DNA of 64,000 nt from Devosia chinhatensis (GTDB lineage Bacteria; Pseudomonadota; Alphaproteobacteria; Rhizobiales; Devosiaceae): contig NZ_JZEY01000054.1 in assembly GCF_000969445.1 (NCBI RefSeq), forward strand, positions 496,001-560,000, read 5' to 3'. The translations under genes and the position numbers were made by a program. Numbering within the stretch: position 1 is the first letter of the stretch; every line of letters starts with the position of its first letter. Below the pieces are notes generated by a model. The model saw nothing but the letters and a program-made list of their open reading frames with translations. It had not been told where the DNA came from and ran no database searches. Below, one piece after another: positions 1 through 9,312 of this stretch.

Positions 1-965
1 TCGCCCATGCCGAGGGAGTACCAGGGGTCCATGACGCAATCATGCCCAAAGGCACAGGTGATGCCGTACTTGAGCATTTCGGGGATGCGCGTCATGCCAC
101 GGCGTTTGGGATAGGTGTCATGACGACCCTGGATGCCGATATTGATCAGCGGATTGGCCGTGGCGCTGACTTCAGCCTCGGCGATCAGCGGCAGCAGTTT
201 GCTGACATAGTAATTGTCCATCGAATGCATGGACGTGAGGTGCGAACCGTTGACGCGGCCGTGGAGGCCCAGCCGCTGGGTCTCGGAGGCCAAGGTTTCG
301 ATGTGCCGCGAAAGCGGATCATCAGTCTCGTCGCAGTGCAGGTCGACCAGCAGGCCACGCTCGGCGGCAATCTCGCACAAGGCTTTCACGCTGGCAGCAC
401 CGTCGGCCATGGTCCGCTCGAAGTGCGGAATGCCTCCGACCACATCGACGCCCATGTCCAGAGCCCGGTCGAGCAGTTCAATGGCGCCTGGATAGCGGAA
501 GTAACCATCCTGCGGGAAGGCCACCAACTGCAGGTCTATATAAGGCGCGACCTGTCGTTTGACCTCGAGCAGAGCTTCCACGCCCAACAGCCGTTGGTCG
601 CAAATATCCACATGCGTGCGAATGGCGAGCAGGCCCTGCGAAACGGCCAGGTCGCAATAATCAAGTGCCCGTTGGATGACAGCGTCATGGGTCAGGAGCG
701 GCTTCAACTCACCCCAGATCTGAATGCCTTCAAGCAATAACCCACTCTCGTTATAGCGCGGCTGTCCGAGCGACAGGGTAGCGTCCATGTGGAAATGCGT
801 ATCCACGAAGGGCGGGGAGATGAGCTGATTGGCAGCGTCGATAACCGCGCCGGCTTCACCAGCAAGATCGGCTTCGATGGCAGCGATGCGGCCGTCCCGG
901 ATGCCAATATCGACGCCGGTGCGACCATCGGGGAGATTGGCATTGGTAATCTTGAGGTCGAACAT
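1..965 (-). CDS. codA: Cytosine deaminase-like amidohydrolase (3' end outside window)
   Basis: Metal-dependent amidohydrolase, expected to deaminate cytosine or a related base in the cytoplasm. About 321 residues are visible and the C-terminus runs off the window. The protein follows E. coli CodA closely along its length as I remember it: an HFHMD metal site near the N-terminus, THVD, VAPYIDLQLVAFPQ, LHCDE, GRHDTYPKRRG and GHDCVMDPWY. The start at 965 gives MFDLKITNANLPDG. It lies 48 bases after the stop of a nucleoside-type permease gene, so it is probably the last gene of that importer operon, which suggests uptake and salvage of nucleosides or bases. Residue 310 is Cys where E. coli CodA has Asp314 next to the metal ligand Asp313, so the preferred substrate may differ from cytosine. 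Confidence 0.88.
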   Translation of the reverse strand, partial: MFDLKITNANLPDGRTGVDIGIRDGRIAAIEADLAGEAGAVIDAANQLISPPFVDTHFHMDATLSLGQPRYNESGLLLEGIQIWGELKPLLTHDAVIQRALDYCDLAVSQGLLAIRTHVDICDQRLLGVEALLEVKRQVAPYIDLQLVAFPQDGYFRYPGAIELLDRALDMGVDVVGGIPHFERTMADGAASVKALCEIAAERGLLVDLHCDETDDPLSRHIETLASETQRLGLHGRVNGSHLTSMHSMDNYYVSKLLPLIAEAEVSATANPLINIGIQGRHDTYPKRRGMTRIPEMLKYGITCAFGHDCVMDPWYSLGMG

Positions 966-1013
966 AATGGTCTCTGGCGCTCTGTCGTTAATCCAGTGGA
1001 CAATAGGCAATTT

Positions 1014-1961
1014 TCAATGCCTTTGCCCCTTGGTCCATGGTTGCAGCAATGCTCTTGGATAGTCCGCCTTACGGGCCACAAGCACCAGTGCGAGAATGGA
1101 AAGAAGATAAGGTAGCATGAGGAAGATCTGCCCGGGTACGACCTGGCCGATTTCAGCCTGCAGCCGGATCTGGAAGGCGTCGAAGGCGCCGAAAAATAGG
1201 GCGCCGAGCAGCGCCTTGCCGGGTTGCCACGAGGCGAAGACCACGAGGGCAATGCAGATCCACCCGCGACCATTTATCATCCCGAAAAAGAAGGCATCGA
1301 AAGCCGACATGGTCAGAAAGGCGCCCCCCAAGGCCATGAGCGCCGATCCGGTCACCACAGCCCCTATCCGCAGTCCTCGAACCGAAAGCCCCTGAGCTTC
1401 GACCGATGCGGGGTTGTCGCCCACGGCTCGGATAGCGAGACCTAGGGGTGTGCGATAGAGGACAAAAGCGATGAGTGCGACCATGAACAGGGCCAGCCAA
1501 GTCAGGGCGGTCTGCTGGAACAGGGCAGGCCCGAGAAAAGGAAGATCGGACAGCACTGGTATGGCGATCGGCTGGAACGGCGCGATGCGGGGCGGGGAGG
1601 TCACACTCGGCAAGGACGTTCGATAGGTGAAGTAGCTGATACTGGTCGCCAGGAGCGTGATGCCGATGCCCGAGACGTGCTGGGACAATCCCAGGATGAT
1701 GGTGAGGAAGGCGTGAAGCAATCCAAAGGTCGCCCCAGCCAGCGCTGCAACAAGCACGCCACCCCAAAGCCCGGCGCCCAGATAGACCGCCAGCCATCCG
1801 GCCATGGCACCGGCCACGAATATGCCCTCGATGCCCAGATTGAGGACGCCGGCCCGTTCACACAGCAAGGCGCCAAGCACGCCGAAGATCAGCGGCGTGG
1901 CAATACGGATGGCGGCGGCCCAGAAATTGGCGGAGCCGAAAATATCGAGCAGCACGTCCAT
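1014..1961 (-). CDS. ABC transporter permease, nucleoside type (NupQ/YufQ-like)
   Basis: Inner-membrane permease of 315 residues with about eight hydrophobic segments, of the BPD_transp_2 type that serves BMP-family and branched-chain importers. The motif ERAGVLNLGIEGI at residues 35-47 is characteristic of the second permease of nucleoside importers. It pairs with the permease encoded just upstream (3-base gap) and with the double-domain ATPase before that. It ends 48 bases before codA. Substrate identity is inferred from the family and from codA, not proven. Confidence 0.88.
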   Translation of the reverse strand: MDVLLDIFGSANFWAAAIRIATPLIFGVLGALLCERAGVLNLGIEGIFVAGAMAGWLAVYLGAGLWGGVLVAALAGATFGLLHAFLTIILGLSQHVSGIGITLLATSISYFTYRTSLPSVTSPPRIAPFQPIAIPVLSDLPFLGPALFQQTALTWLALFMVALIAFVLYRTPLGLAIRAVGDNPASVEAQGLSVRGLRIGAVVTGSALMALGGAFLTMSAFDAFFFGMINGRGWICIALVVFASWQPGKALLGALFFGAFDAFQIRLQAEIGQVVPGQIFLMLPYLLSILALVLVARKADYPRALLQPWTKGQRH

Positions 1962-1964
1962 GGG

Positions 1965-3038
1965 TCAGACCTCAACGCGCCGGCCTATACCGGCAATACG
2001 GAAGCGCAGAAAGAAGCTGCCGACCAGGATACAGAGGAGCGAAAGCGCAACGACCAAATCGGCGATGTAGCTCGAAATGCCCGTGGCGCGACTCATCGAA
2101 TCCGCCCCGACAAACACCGCAGCAATAAAGACTGCCGCCAGTACCGAACCAATCGGTGACAGACCGGCCAGCATGGCCACGACGATGCCGGAATAGCCAA
2201 ACCCGGGCGACAGGTCGGCAGACAAATAGAATTTGACCCCGGCCACTTCGCTAACGCCGGCGAGGCCTGCAAGGCCTCCCGAGATCAGTGCAACCTTGAG
2301 CATAGTGGCGTCGACAGGGATGCCGGCGAAGCGTGCCGCGGCCTTGTTCTCGCCCACGGCCTTGATCTCAAAGCCGAGGACGCTTTTGCGCACCATGAAC
2401 CAGAGCACGAGCGCGGCCACCAGGCCGACGACCAGCCCCCAATGCATCCTCAAGCGCGGGATCAGCTTGTCGAAGCGCGCTTCGGCCAAAAGCGGCACCG
2501 ATTGCGGCCAGCCCATGGCCAGCGGATCCTTGAGCGGCCCTTCGATCAACATCTGGATTAAGAGAATGACCACGAAGTTCAGCAGCAGGGTGATGACCAC
2601 TTCGTCGGCACCGAAGCGCTGCTTGAGCAAGGTGGGCACAATCATCATGAGGCCGCCGGCGACAAAACCCGCAAGCATGATCGCGGGTACCATCAGGGCA
2701 GGTGGCAATTGCAGCAAACCCGAGCCCACCAACACGGCGGCAAGCGCGCCCATATAGAGCTGCCCCTCGGCACCGATATTCCACAAGCGTGCACGAAAGG
2801 CGATTGTAGCGGCAAGGCCGGTCAGGATCAGCGGCGTCGCCCGGTTGAGTGTTTCAGAGAGCGCGAACATCGATCCGAAGGCGCCCTGCGCCATGAGAAT
2901 ATAGGCAGTGAACGGATTACCGGCTGCCGCAAGGACCGGGATGGCGACGATCAGCAGGGCAGCCAGTCCAGAGGCGATGGAAACGGACAGCCGAAGGCCC
3001 AGCGAAGCATTGGCGCGCGGTTCAAGGCGAAGTGTCAT
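1965..3038 (-). CDS. ABC transporter permease, nucleoside type (NupP/YufP-like)
   Basis: Inner-membrane permease of 357 residues, strongly hydrophobic. It carries NIGAEGQ at residues 87-93, the family signature of the first permease in BMP-type nucleoside importers. The start overlaps the ATPase stop by 4 bases, so translation is probably coupled. It forms the heterodimeric channel with the neighbouring downstream permease. Confidence 0.88.
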   Translation of the reverse strand: MTLRLEPRANASLGLRLSVSIASGLAALLIVAIPVLAAAGNPFTAYILMAQGAFGSMFALSETLNRATPLILTGLAATIAFRARLWNIGAEGQLYMGALAAVLVGSGLLQLPPALMVPAIMLAGFVAGGLMMIVPTLLKQRFGADEVVITLLLNFVVILLIQMLIEGPLKDPLAMGWPQSVPLLAEARFDKLIPRLRMHWGLVVGLVAALVLWFMVRKSVLGFEIKAVGENKAAARFAGIPVDATMLKVALISGGLAGLAGVSEVAGVKFYLSADLSPGFGYSGIVVAMLAGLSPIGSVLAAVFIAAVFVGADSMSRATGISSYIADLVVALSLLCILVGSFFLRFRIAGIGRRVEV

Positions 3039-4582
3039 GATGCCCGGCTCTCGATGCTGTTCATGTGGCCGGCCATAAGCAGGCCGACAGTGGCGCGGTC
3101 CAGCGTCTCGGTGGGTCCGGCGTCGACAACCTGCCCGGCATGGATCACCAGGAAACGATCGGCCAGGGTGAATAATTCGTCCAGATCCTCGGATATCACG
3201 AGGATAGCGGCGCCGCGGTCGCGGGCAGCAAGAATGCGTCTATGCACCTCGCTCTGCGCCCCGATGTCGAGCCCGCGCGTCGGCTGGTTGGCCAGAATGA
3301 CCTTGGGGGTGCGCTCCAGCACGCGCGCAAGGATCAGCTTCTGAACATTGCCGCCCGAGAGCAGCCTCGCCTCGGCATCAGGCCCCGAACAGCGCACGTC
3401 GTACCTTTCAATGGCAGTGACGGCGCGCTCCTGCATGGCCTTGCGGTCCAGGAGGCCGAAGCGTGAAAAACCGGGTGAGCGCACATCCTCAATGGCGATA
3501 TTGTCGGCGACGCTCATGGTCCCGACGACACCATCATGCTGTCGATCTTCAGGCATGCGCGCGAGACCCGCCCGAACCAGATCACGCGGGTCGGCCCGTA
3601 GGACGGGCTGCCCAAAAAGACTGAAAAGCCCACTGTCGGGAATGGCGAGGCCTGACAACAGCGCCGCGATACCCGACTGGCCATTGCCGGACACGCCGGC
3701 CAGCGCCACGATCTCGCCGGCCCTGAGTGTGAGCGAGACATCGACCAGTGATTGGCGGGCACCACTTTTGCCCAGGTTCACTCCCTCAAGCGCGAGGACC
3801 GGCGCGCCCGGGACGCCGGGCTTTCGGTCAATCGCGGTCACAGCCTTGCCCACCATCAGATCTGCGATGGCTCGTCGATCAGCATCGGCGGTGACGAGTT
3901 CGCCCGCCTTGCGGCCGCTCCGCAGCACGAGGATACGATTTGAGATGGACAGCACTTCGCCAAGCTTGTGGGAGATGAAGATGACGCCAAGCCCGTTGGC
4001 GGCCAGTCTCCGTAGAACGGTGAAGAGGCCCTCGGCCTCTTGCGGCGTCAGCACGGCGGTGGGTTCGTCAAGGATCAGTACCCTGGCATCCCGGTACAGC
4101 GCCTTGAGGATTTCGACCCGTTGTTTTTCGCCGACGGTTAGGCTGTCGACCCGGCGCTCCAGATCAACGTCCAGCCCGCTTTCCGCGATGATCTGTGCGA
4201 TTTTCTCGCGGGCCCTGCCAGACTGGCCAAACGAGAGCAGCTTTTCGGTGCCGAGCCGGATATTGTCGAGGCCGGAGAGATTTTCCGCCAGCGTGAAGTG
4301 CTGGTGAACCATGCCGATCCCCGCCGCCAGGGCTGCGCCCGGCGAGCCGGGGGGCAAGGTGACCAGATTTCCCTCGCGATCCTTGACGCGCACGCTGCCT
4401 GCATCCTGGACGTAATGCCCAAAGAGGATGTTCATCAGCGTTGTCTTGCCGGCCCCATTCTCTCCAAGAAGGGCCAGGACTTCCCCCTCGTCCAGCCTCA
4501 GCGAGATATCGTCATTGGCGGCAAGCGCACCGAAACGCTTGGTGATGTTTTCCAGGGAGAGGAGGGTCTTGGACGGGCTCAT
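3035..4582 (-). CDS. Double-domain ABC ATPase of nucleoside importer (NupO/YufO-like)
   Basis: Cytoplasmic ATPase of 515 residues with two nucleotide-binding halves. The first is canonical: Walker A GENGAGKTT (40-48), signature LTVGEKQ (149-154) and LILDEP (169-174). The second half has a degenerate Walker A, GVSGNGQSG (297-305), and ANQPTRGLD in place of LDEP, with signature LSGGNVQ. This asymmetry is normal for nucleoside and ribose importer ATPases. A start at 4651 is possible, but the start at 4582 has AGAGGAG about 8 bases upstream and begins at the usual MSPSKTLLSLENI position. It follows the binding-protein gene after a spacer holding a hairpin. Confidence 0.9.
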   Translation of the reverse strand: MSPSKTLLSLENITKRFGALAANDDISLRLDEGEVLALLGENGAGKTTLMNILFGHYVQDAGSVRVKDREGNLVTLPPGSPGAALAAGIGMVHQHFTLAENLSGLDNIRLGTEKLLSFGQSGRAREKIAQIIAESGLDVDLERRVDSLTVGEKQRVEILKALYRDARVLILDEPTAVLTPQEAEGLFTVLRRLAANGLGVIFISHKLGEVLSISNRILVLRSGRKAGELVTADADRRAIADLMVGKAVTAIDRKPGVPGAPVLALEGVNLGKSGARQSLVDVSLTLRAGEIVALAGVSGNGQSGIAALLSGLAIPDSGLFSLFGQPVLRADPRDLVRAGLARMPEDRQHDGVVGTMSVADNIAIEDVRSPGFSRFGLLDRKAMQERAVTAIERYDVRCSGPDAEARLLSGGNVQKLILARVLERTPKVILANQPTRGLDIGAQSEVHRRILAARDRGAAILVISEDLDELFTLADRFLVIHAGQVVDAGPTETLDRATVGLLMAGHMNSIESRAS

Positions 4583-4682
4583 GATGTGCCGCTCCTCTGT
4601 CACATCTGCGCTCCGAACAAAACGGGCGATAGCCATCGTCCCCAGAAACAATAGTGTCGCATCGGTGACGCGCTCGCGAAGA

Positions 4683-4706
4683 CCGGCCTCCCGATGGGGA
4701 GACCGG
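4683..4706 (-). terminator. Hairpin between BMP binding-protein gene and ATPase gene
   Basis: Inverted repeat with arms CCGG plus CTCCC against GGGAG plus CCGG, one mismatched pair and a 4-base loop. It lies in the 146-base spacer between the binding-protein stop (4729) and the ATPase start (4582). No long T run follows, so it may protect the upstream mRNA end or attenuate transcription, not stop it fully. Confidence 0.5.
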
Positions 4707-4728
4707 AATGAAGGAATAAAGCGACGAC

Positions 4729-5721
4729 TTACTGGCTGGACGTGGGCTCGGTATCGTCGATCTCGACCACGAAGGATCCGTCGAGGATGGTCGCCTCGAC
4801 AGCCCTGGCAGCTGCCACGGCTTCTGGGCCAGCCAGGCTTTCATCGACGACCAGGCTACCGCCGCCATATTCCATGAAAGCATAGATACCGTAGTCCGAG
4901 GCGGTAAAGCTGCCCGCTTTGACGTCGGCAATGGCCTTGTCGATCATCGGTTCGCCGTGCCAGAGCGCGGAGGCCAGGATCGTGCCCGGGTAATCCGTTG
5001 AGGTGTCGATGACGTTGCCGATGGCCAGGATGCCGCGCTCCTTGGCAGCATCGGACACGCCAAAACGCTCGGCGTAAAGGATGTCGGCTCCGGCATCGAC
5101 CATGGCGAAGGCAGTTTCCTTGGCCTTCGGTGGATCGTACCAGGAATTGATGAAGCTAACCGAGAAGGTGGCATCCGGGTTTACCGAAAGCGCTCCGGCC
5201 ATGAAGGCATGCATGAGGCGGTTGACCTCGGGAATGGCATAGCCTCCGACCATGCCGATCTTGTCAGTCTCTGTCTTCAAGCCGGCGATAATGCCGGTGA
5301 GATAGCTCGGTTCGTGGATGAAATTGTCAAAGGTGGCAAAGTTTGGCTCGACGGGCGGCAGGGATGACCCCATCAGGAAGCTGATTTCCGGATAATCGGC
5401 CGCCACTGCACGGGCCGGCTGCTCGACACCAAATGCCTCGCCGACCATGAGCTGAACGCCCTGTTCGGCGTATTCGCGCATCACCCGCTCGTAATCGGTG
5501 TTGGTGATGTTTTCCGAATAGACGTAGTCGATCTCCCCGCGCTCTTCGGCGGCGATTAGCGCATTGTGTAGCCGGCTGGCCCATTGCTGCTCGACCGGAA
5601 CGGTCCAGACGGCGGCAACCCTGGTTACGTCCTGCGCCCAGGACGCGCCGCTTAGAGACAAGGCGGTGCTCAAGCCCAATGTCGCGAGCATGGTTCGGCG
5701 CGTGATAAATGACATCTGCAT
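4729..5721 (-). CDS. BMP-family substrate-binding protein, nucleoside-type importer
   Basis: Periplasmic binding protein of 330 residues. An N-terminal signal region of about 29 residues contains a twin Arg (TRRTML), a hydrophobic stretch and a likely AxA-type cleavage near SWAQ. The mature part fits the BMP/PnrA family: VAAVWTVP start, GEAFGVEQPARAVA, FIHEPSYLTGIIAG and KIGMVGGYAIPEVNR. It is the first gene of the operon binding protein - ATPase - permease - permease - codA. The substrate is probably a nucleoside or base, inferred from the family and from codA. Confidence 0.88.
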   Translation of the reverse strand: MQMSFITRRTMLATLGLSTALSLSGASWAQDVTRVAAVWTVPVEQQWASRLHNALIAAEERGEIDYVYSENITNTDYERVMREYAEQGVQLMVGEAFGVEQPARAVAADYPEISFLMGSSLPPVEPNFATFDNFIHEPSYLTGIIAGLKTETDKIGMVGGYAIPEVNRLMHAFMAGALSVNPDATFSVSFINSWYDPPKAKETAFAMVDAGADILYAERFGVSDAAKERGILAIGNVIDTSTDYPGTILASALWHGEPMIDKAIADVKAGSFTASDYGIYAFMEYGGGSLVVDESLAGPEAVAAARAVEATILDGSFVVEIDDTEPTSSQ

Positions 5722-5860
5722 CCCCGTATTGCTATTCTGATAGCCGTTTCTTCCTAGTGCCTATCTAGAAGGCATACGCGCCCGATGGGAAGAGCCTATG
5801 AATGGTTTTTCTCCAAGTGAAACAGCACCTGCAACAGCGGCTCAAGGCCCCGGTTGCGCC
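5722..5860 (-). promoter_or_regulatory. Promoter region of BMP importer operon (139 bases)
   Basis: The gap lies between the DeoR-type regulator stop and the BMP gene. It must hold the promoter of the nucleoside importer operon and possibly the end of the ugp transcript. I see no purine riboswitch core and no convincing operator. Confidence 0.35.
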
Positions 5861-6631
5861 TCAGGGCTTGTCGGCGCCGCACAGCACGACGTCGGTCTTT
5901 GCGGTCTCTAGGGCCTCGGTAGCCGGTCCCGCGGGCAGGTGATCGGTAAAAAGGCAATCGATATCGCTGAATGGTACGACACGCATGCTGGCATTGCGCT
6001 CCCACTTGCTGGCATCGGCGACGAGAAGCCGGGTCCTGGCATTAGCGAGGAGCGTGGTGGTGGTCTCCGCCTCGCTATAGCTGAAATCCAGCACGCCCTT
6101 GTCAGCATCAAGCGCACCGGCGCCGACCACGGCGTAGGAGGCATAGAACTTCTTGAAGAATTGCAGCGTCTCGGTGCCCACCACATCCCTGTCGTCGTGC
6201 CGCAGCACCCCGCCGGTCATGTGAAGCTCGATCTGCGGCGCGTCGCACAAAATCAGCGCAACGTCGAGATTGTTGGTCACCACGCGCAATCGCTCATGGT
6301 TGCGCAGAGCCTGAGCGACGAAGCGCACGGTACTGCCAATCCCCATCGACACGGTCGATCCTGGCTCTATGGCAGCAGCCACCCGCCGGCCAATGCGCTG
6401 TTTGGCCTGGTTGTTGAGCGAGGCACGCGCGCTGATGGAAATATTGCGGGCGCCTACGGGCGCATCCACGCCACCATGAAAGCGTTTGGCATAGCCAAGA
6501 TCGCATAACGCATTGATATCGCGACGGATCGTCTGGGTGGTCAGGCCGAACCGTTCAGAAAGCGCCTCGATATATTGGGCGCCTTCAGCCTCGATCAGGG
6601 ACAGGATATCGCGCTGCCGGACAGAGAGCAT
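5861..6631 (-). CDS. DeoR/GlpR-family transcriptional regulator
   Basis: Regulator of 256 residues. Residues 1-57 form the DeoR helix-turn-helix (RQRDILSLIEAEG, TTQTIRRDINAL, FHGG). The remainder is the phosphosugar-sensing DeoRC domain (GSTVSMGIGST, VVTNNLDVA, MTGGVL, GAGALD, ADASKW). It is the last gene on the strand of ugpBAECQ, 16 bases after ugpQ, so it most likely regulates that operon in response to glycerol 3-phosphate or a related phosphate. A GlpR-like palindrome precedes ugpB (11715-11730). Confidence 0.85.
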   Translation of the reverse strand: MLSVRQRDILSLIEAEGAQYIEALSERFGLTTQTIRRDINALCDLGYAKRFHGGVDAPVGARNISISARASLNNQAKQRIGRRVAAAIEPGSTVSMGIGSTVRFVAQALRNHERLRVVTNNLDVALILCDAPQIELHMTGGVLRHDDRDVVGTETLQFFKKFYASYAVVGAGALDADKGVLDFSYSEAETTTTLLANARTRLLVADASKWERNASMRVVPFSDIDCLFTDHLPAGPATEALETAKTDVVLCGADKP

Positions 6632-6647
6632 CTGCCGTCTGGCCTTT

Positions 6648-7394
6648 CTACTTAAGAAAAATTGCCGGATTATCCGTTATCACGCCAGCAAGACCCGCGT
6701 CCCAGAACGAGAGCAACTGCACGGGATCATTGCAGGTCCAGACCCGCACGGCGATGCCGTGCTTGCGCGTTTCCTCAAGAATGCCGATGCTCAGCGCCTT
6801 GTAATGCATATGGATGGTCTTTGCCGGAATGGCAGCGAGTTGGGCTTGCCAATCCTGTGGCAACTGGACCCAGAGCATCGCCATTTCGAGGTCAGGCTCC
6901 TTGGCGGCCATGGCCTTGAGGCAATCCGGATCGAAGCTCGAGATCATGATCCTGGTTTCCGGACGACGGGTGGCGATGGCCGAGCGGACCGCATCGACCA
7001 GCCGGTCGAGGGAAGTGTGATGGGCGTGCTGTTTGATTTCGACATTGGCCGAGAGGCCAAGCTCACCAAGCGTGACGATGACCTGTTCGAGCGTCGGCAG
7101 GCGTTCAGCGGCAAAGCGCGGGTCGAACCATGTGCCGGCGTCAAGAGTGACAAGATCGGCATGAGTTAGATCGCCCAGAGAGCCCGTGCCCGAGGTCGTG
7201 CGATCGACGCGGTCGTCGTGAATGACGACAAGAACACCGTCAGCGCTGAGTGCGACATCGAGTTCTACCCATTTCGCGCCCGCTTCGGCCGCGGCCCGAA
7301 AGGCGGCAAGTGTGTTCTCAGGCGCTATTGCCGAGGCCCCGCGATGGGCCTGAACCTGATCGGGCGAGGGGCCGGGAAGATCGGAAGTGGACAT
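6648..7394 (-). CDS. ugpQ: Glycerophosphodiester phosphodiesterase
   Basis: Cytoplasmic hydrolase of 248 residues that cleaves glycerophosphodiesters to glycerol 3-phosphate and an alcohol. The GDPD TIM-barrel motifs are present: AHRGASAIAPENT with His17, ELDV with Glu44 and Asp46, and VVIHDD with His59. There is no signal peptide, so it acts on imported substrate. The chosen start (MSTSDLPG) avoids overlap with ugpC; an upstream Met at 7523 would overlap it by about 110 bases. It lies 19 bases after ugpC. Confidence 0.9.
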   Translation of the reverse strand: MSTSDLPGPSPDQVQAHRGASAIAPENTLAAFRAAAEAGAKWVELDVALSADGVLVVIHDDRVDRTTSGTGSLGDLTHADLVTLDAGTWFDPRFAAERLPTLEQVIVTLGELGLSANVEIKQHAHHTSLDRLVDAVRSAIATRRPETRIMISSFDPDCLKAMAAKEPDLEMAMLWVQLPQDWQAQLAAIPAKTIHMHYKALSIGILEETRKHGIAVRVWTCNDPVQLLSFWDAGLAGVITDNPAIFLK

Positions 7395-7413
7395 GACGCT
7401 TTGTTCCTTGCGC

Positions 7414-8448
7414 TCAGTGATCGGTACGCCGGCCGGTCTGGCGATTGAAAGGGTGCAGGGCGGACGGGTTGGCGTAAATGGTGATCGCTGAACCTTCCGC
7501 GATTGCAGGCCGGCCGGGAACACTCAGAATGACGGTCTGGCCATCCGCAAGACGAACATGAAGGTGACTTTCGCCACCGATGGGCTCGAGCAGTTCCGCT
7601 GTCGCAGCCAGGGATATCGCAGCGTCATGCGATGGCTCAAGCTTGAGCTGGTCAGGGCGAACGCCGACGATGTCCGTATTTTCCGGCAGGTTCGGAAGCT
7701 CATTTCCGAACGACGTCACCGGGATCAGGTTCATCGGCGGGGAGCCGATGAAGCCAGCAACGAAGAGCGTTGCGGGACGATCATAGACTTGGGTGGGCGT
7801 GCCGATTTGTTCGACCAATCCCTGATTCATCACCACGAGGCGGTCGGCCAAAGTCATGGCTTCGAGCTGGTCGTGGGTAACGTAAAGGCTTGTGGTCTTG
7901 AGCCGGCGCTGGAGCTTGCGGATTTCGACGCGCATCTGCACGCGCAGCTTGGCGTCGAGATTGGAGAGGGGCTCGTCAAAGAGAAAGGCAGCAGGCTCAC
8001 GCACGATAGCGCGGCCCATGGCGACGCGCTGGCGCTGTCCGCCTGAGAGCTGGCGCGGCTTGCGGTCGAGCATGGGCCCGATTTTGAGGATGTCAGCGGC
8101 CTCGGCGACGCGACGATCGATCTCGGCGCGTGGGGTGCCGCGGTTCTTGAGGCCGTATTCAAGGTTTCCGCGCACGGTCATGTGCGGGTAAAGCGCATAG
8201 TTCTGGAACACCATGGCGATGTCGCGCTCGGCCGGCTCGGCTTTCACGACATCGCGGCCACCGATTTCGATGCGCCCGGACGTGACCGTTTCAAGGCCAG
8301 CGACCATGCGCAGCAACGTGGACTTGCCGCAGCCGGAAGGCCCGACAAGGACGATGAGTTCGCCATCGGCCACTGAGAGGTTGATGCCGCGCACGGCGTG
8401 GGAATTACCGTAGTCTTTTTGTAGGTCGACGAGATTGATCGTGGCCAT
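7414..8448 (-). CDS. ugpC: sn-glycerol-3-phosphate ABC importer ATPase
   Basis: Cytoplasmic ATPase of 344 residues, single nucleotide-binding domain plus a MalK-type regulatory tail. Walker [10 protein letters not shown] is at 36-44, signature [16 protein letters not shown] at about 134-149, then [19 protein letters not shown]. It matches E. coli UgpC closely, including [12 protein letters not shown] and [10 protein letters not shown]. The start at 8448 lies 2 bases after the ugpE stop. Confidence 0.92.
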   Translation of the reverse strand: MATINLVDLQKDYGNSHAVRGINLSVADGELIVLVGPSGCGKSTLLRMVAGLETVTSGRIEIGGRDVVKAEPAERDIAMVFQNYALYPHMTVRGNLEYGLKNRGTPRAEIDRRVAEAADILKIGPMLDRKPRQLSGGQRQRVAMGRAIVREPAAFLFDEPLSNLDAKLRVQMRVEIRKLQRRLKTTSLYVTHDQLEAMTLADRLVVMNQGLVEQIGTPTQVYDRPATLFVAGFIGSPPMNLIPVTSFGNELPNLPENTDIVGVRPDQLKLEPSHDAAISLAATAELLEPIGGESHLHVRLADGQTVILSVPGRPAIAEGSAITIYANPSALHPFNRQTGRRTDH

Positions 8449-8450
8449 GA

Positions 8451-9299
8451 CTATTTCTCCGTTTCGACCAGGCCTTTGACGAACAGGCGCTGCATGAAGA
8501 TGACGACAAGGACTGGGGGCAGCATCGCGAGCACGGCCGCAGCCATCACCAGATGCCATTGCGGTTCGGCGTCAGCAGTGGCGGCAAGGCGCTTGATGCC
8601 CATGACGACGGTGTAATAGCGGCTGTCGGTGGTAACGAGCAGCGGCCAGAGATACTGCACCCAGCCATAGATGAAGAGGATGACGAAGAGCGCGGCGATA
8701 TTGGTGCGGCTAAGGGGCAGCAGGATATCGCGAAAGAACTTCATTGGTCCTGCCCCATCGACGCGGGCCGCTTCCATCAACTCGTCGGGAACGGTCAAAA
8801 AGAACTGACGGAACAGGAAGGTTGCGGTCGCCGAGGCGATCAGCGGCAGGGTGAGGCCGACATAGGAATTGAGCAGGCCCAGGTTTGCCACCACGGCAAA
8901 GGTCGGGATGATGCGCACCTCGACCGGCAGCATGAGGGTGATGAAAATGATCCAGAAGGCGAAGAGCCTGAAGGGAAATTTGAAAAAGACGATCGCATAG
9001 GCCGAGAGCAGTGAGATAACGATCTTGCCAATGGCGATGATGACGGCGATGGCGGTCGAGTTCAGCATCATCCTCCAGAGCGGCGGAGCGCCGGCCGTGG
9101 AAATGCCGTCGAACAGCATCTTCGAATAGTTTTCGATCATGTGCAGACCCGGAAGCAGCGGCACGAGACCGCGCAGGAAGTCCGCGCCGGTATGGGTCGA
9201 GGCGACGAAGGCGAGATAAACCGGAAAGACCACGATCACGACGCCGACGATCAGCACGAGATGCGTGAAGAACGCGAGCCAAGGGCGATTTTCTACCAT
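8451..9299 (-). CDS. ugpE: sn-glycerol-3-phosphate ABC importer permease
   Basis: Inner-membrane permease of 282 residues with six predicted membrane segments, partner of UgpA. The start at 9299 (MVENRPWLAFF) matches E. coli UgpE (MIENRPWL) and has GAGGGAG upstream, overlapping the ugpA stop. The longer start at 9326 is less likely. The permease loop ELMEAARVDGAGPMKFF contacts UgpC. Confidence 0.92.
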   Translation of the reverse strand: MVENRPWLAFFTHLVLIVGVVIVVFPVYLAFVASTHTGADFLRGLVPLLPGLHMIENYSKMLFDGISTAGAPPLWRMMLNSTAIAVIIAIGKIVISLLSAYAIVFFKFPFRLFAFWIIFITLMLPVEVRIIPTFAVVANLGLLNSYVGLTLPLIASATATFLFRQFFLTVPDELMEAARVDGAGPMKFFRDILLPLSRTNIAALFVILFIYGWVQYLWPLLVTTDSRYYTVVMGIKRLAATADAEPQWHLVMAAAVLAMLPPVLVVIFMQRLFVKGLVETEK

Positions 9300-9312
9300 T
9301 TGACTGGCTCCC

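Noticed and set aside
5722-5860. Purine riboswitch before the nucleoside importer
   Set aside because: The 139-base gap shows no recognizable aptamer core.
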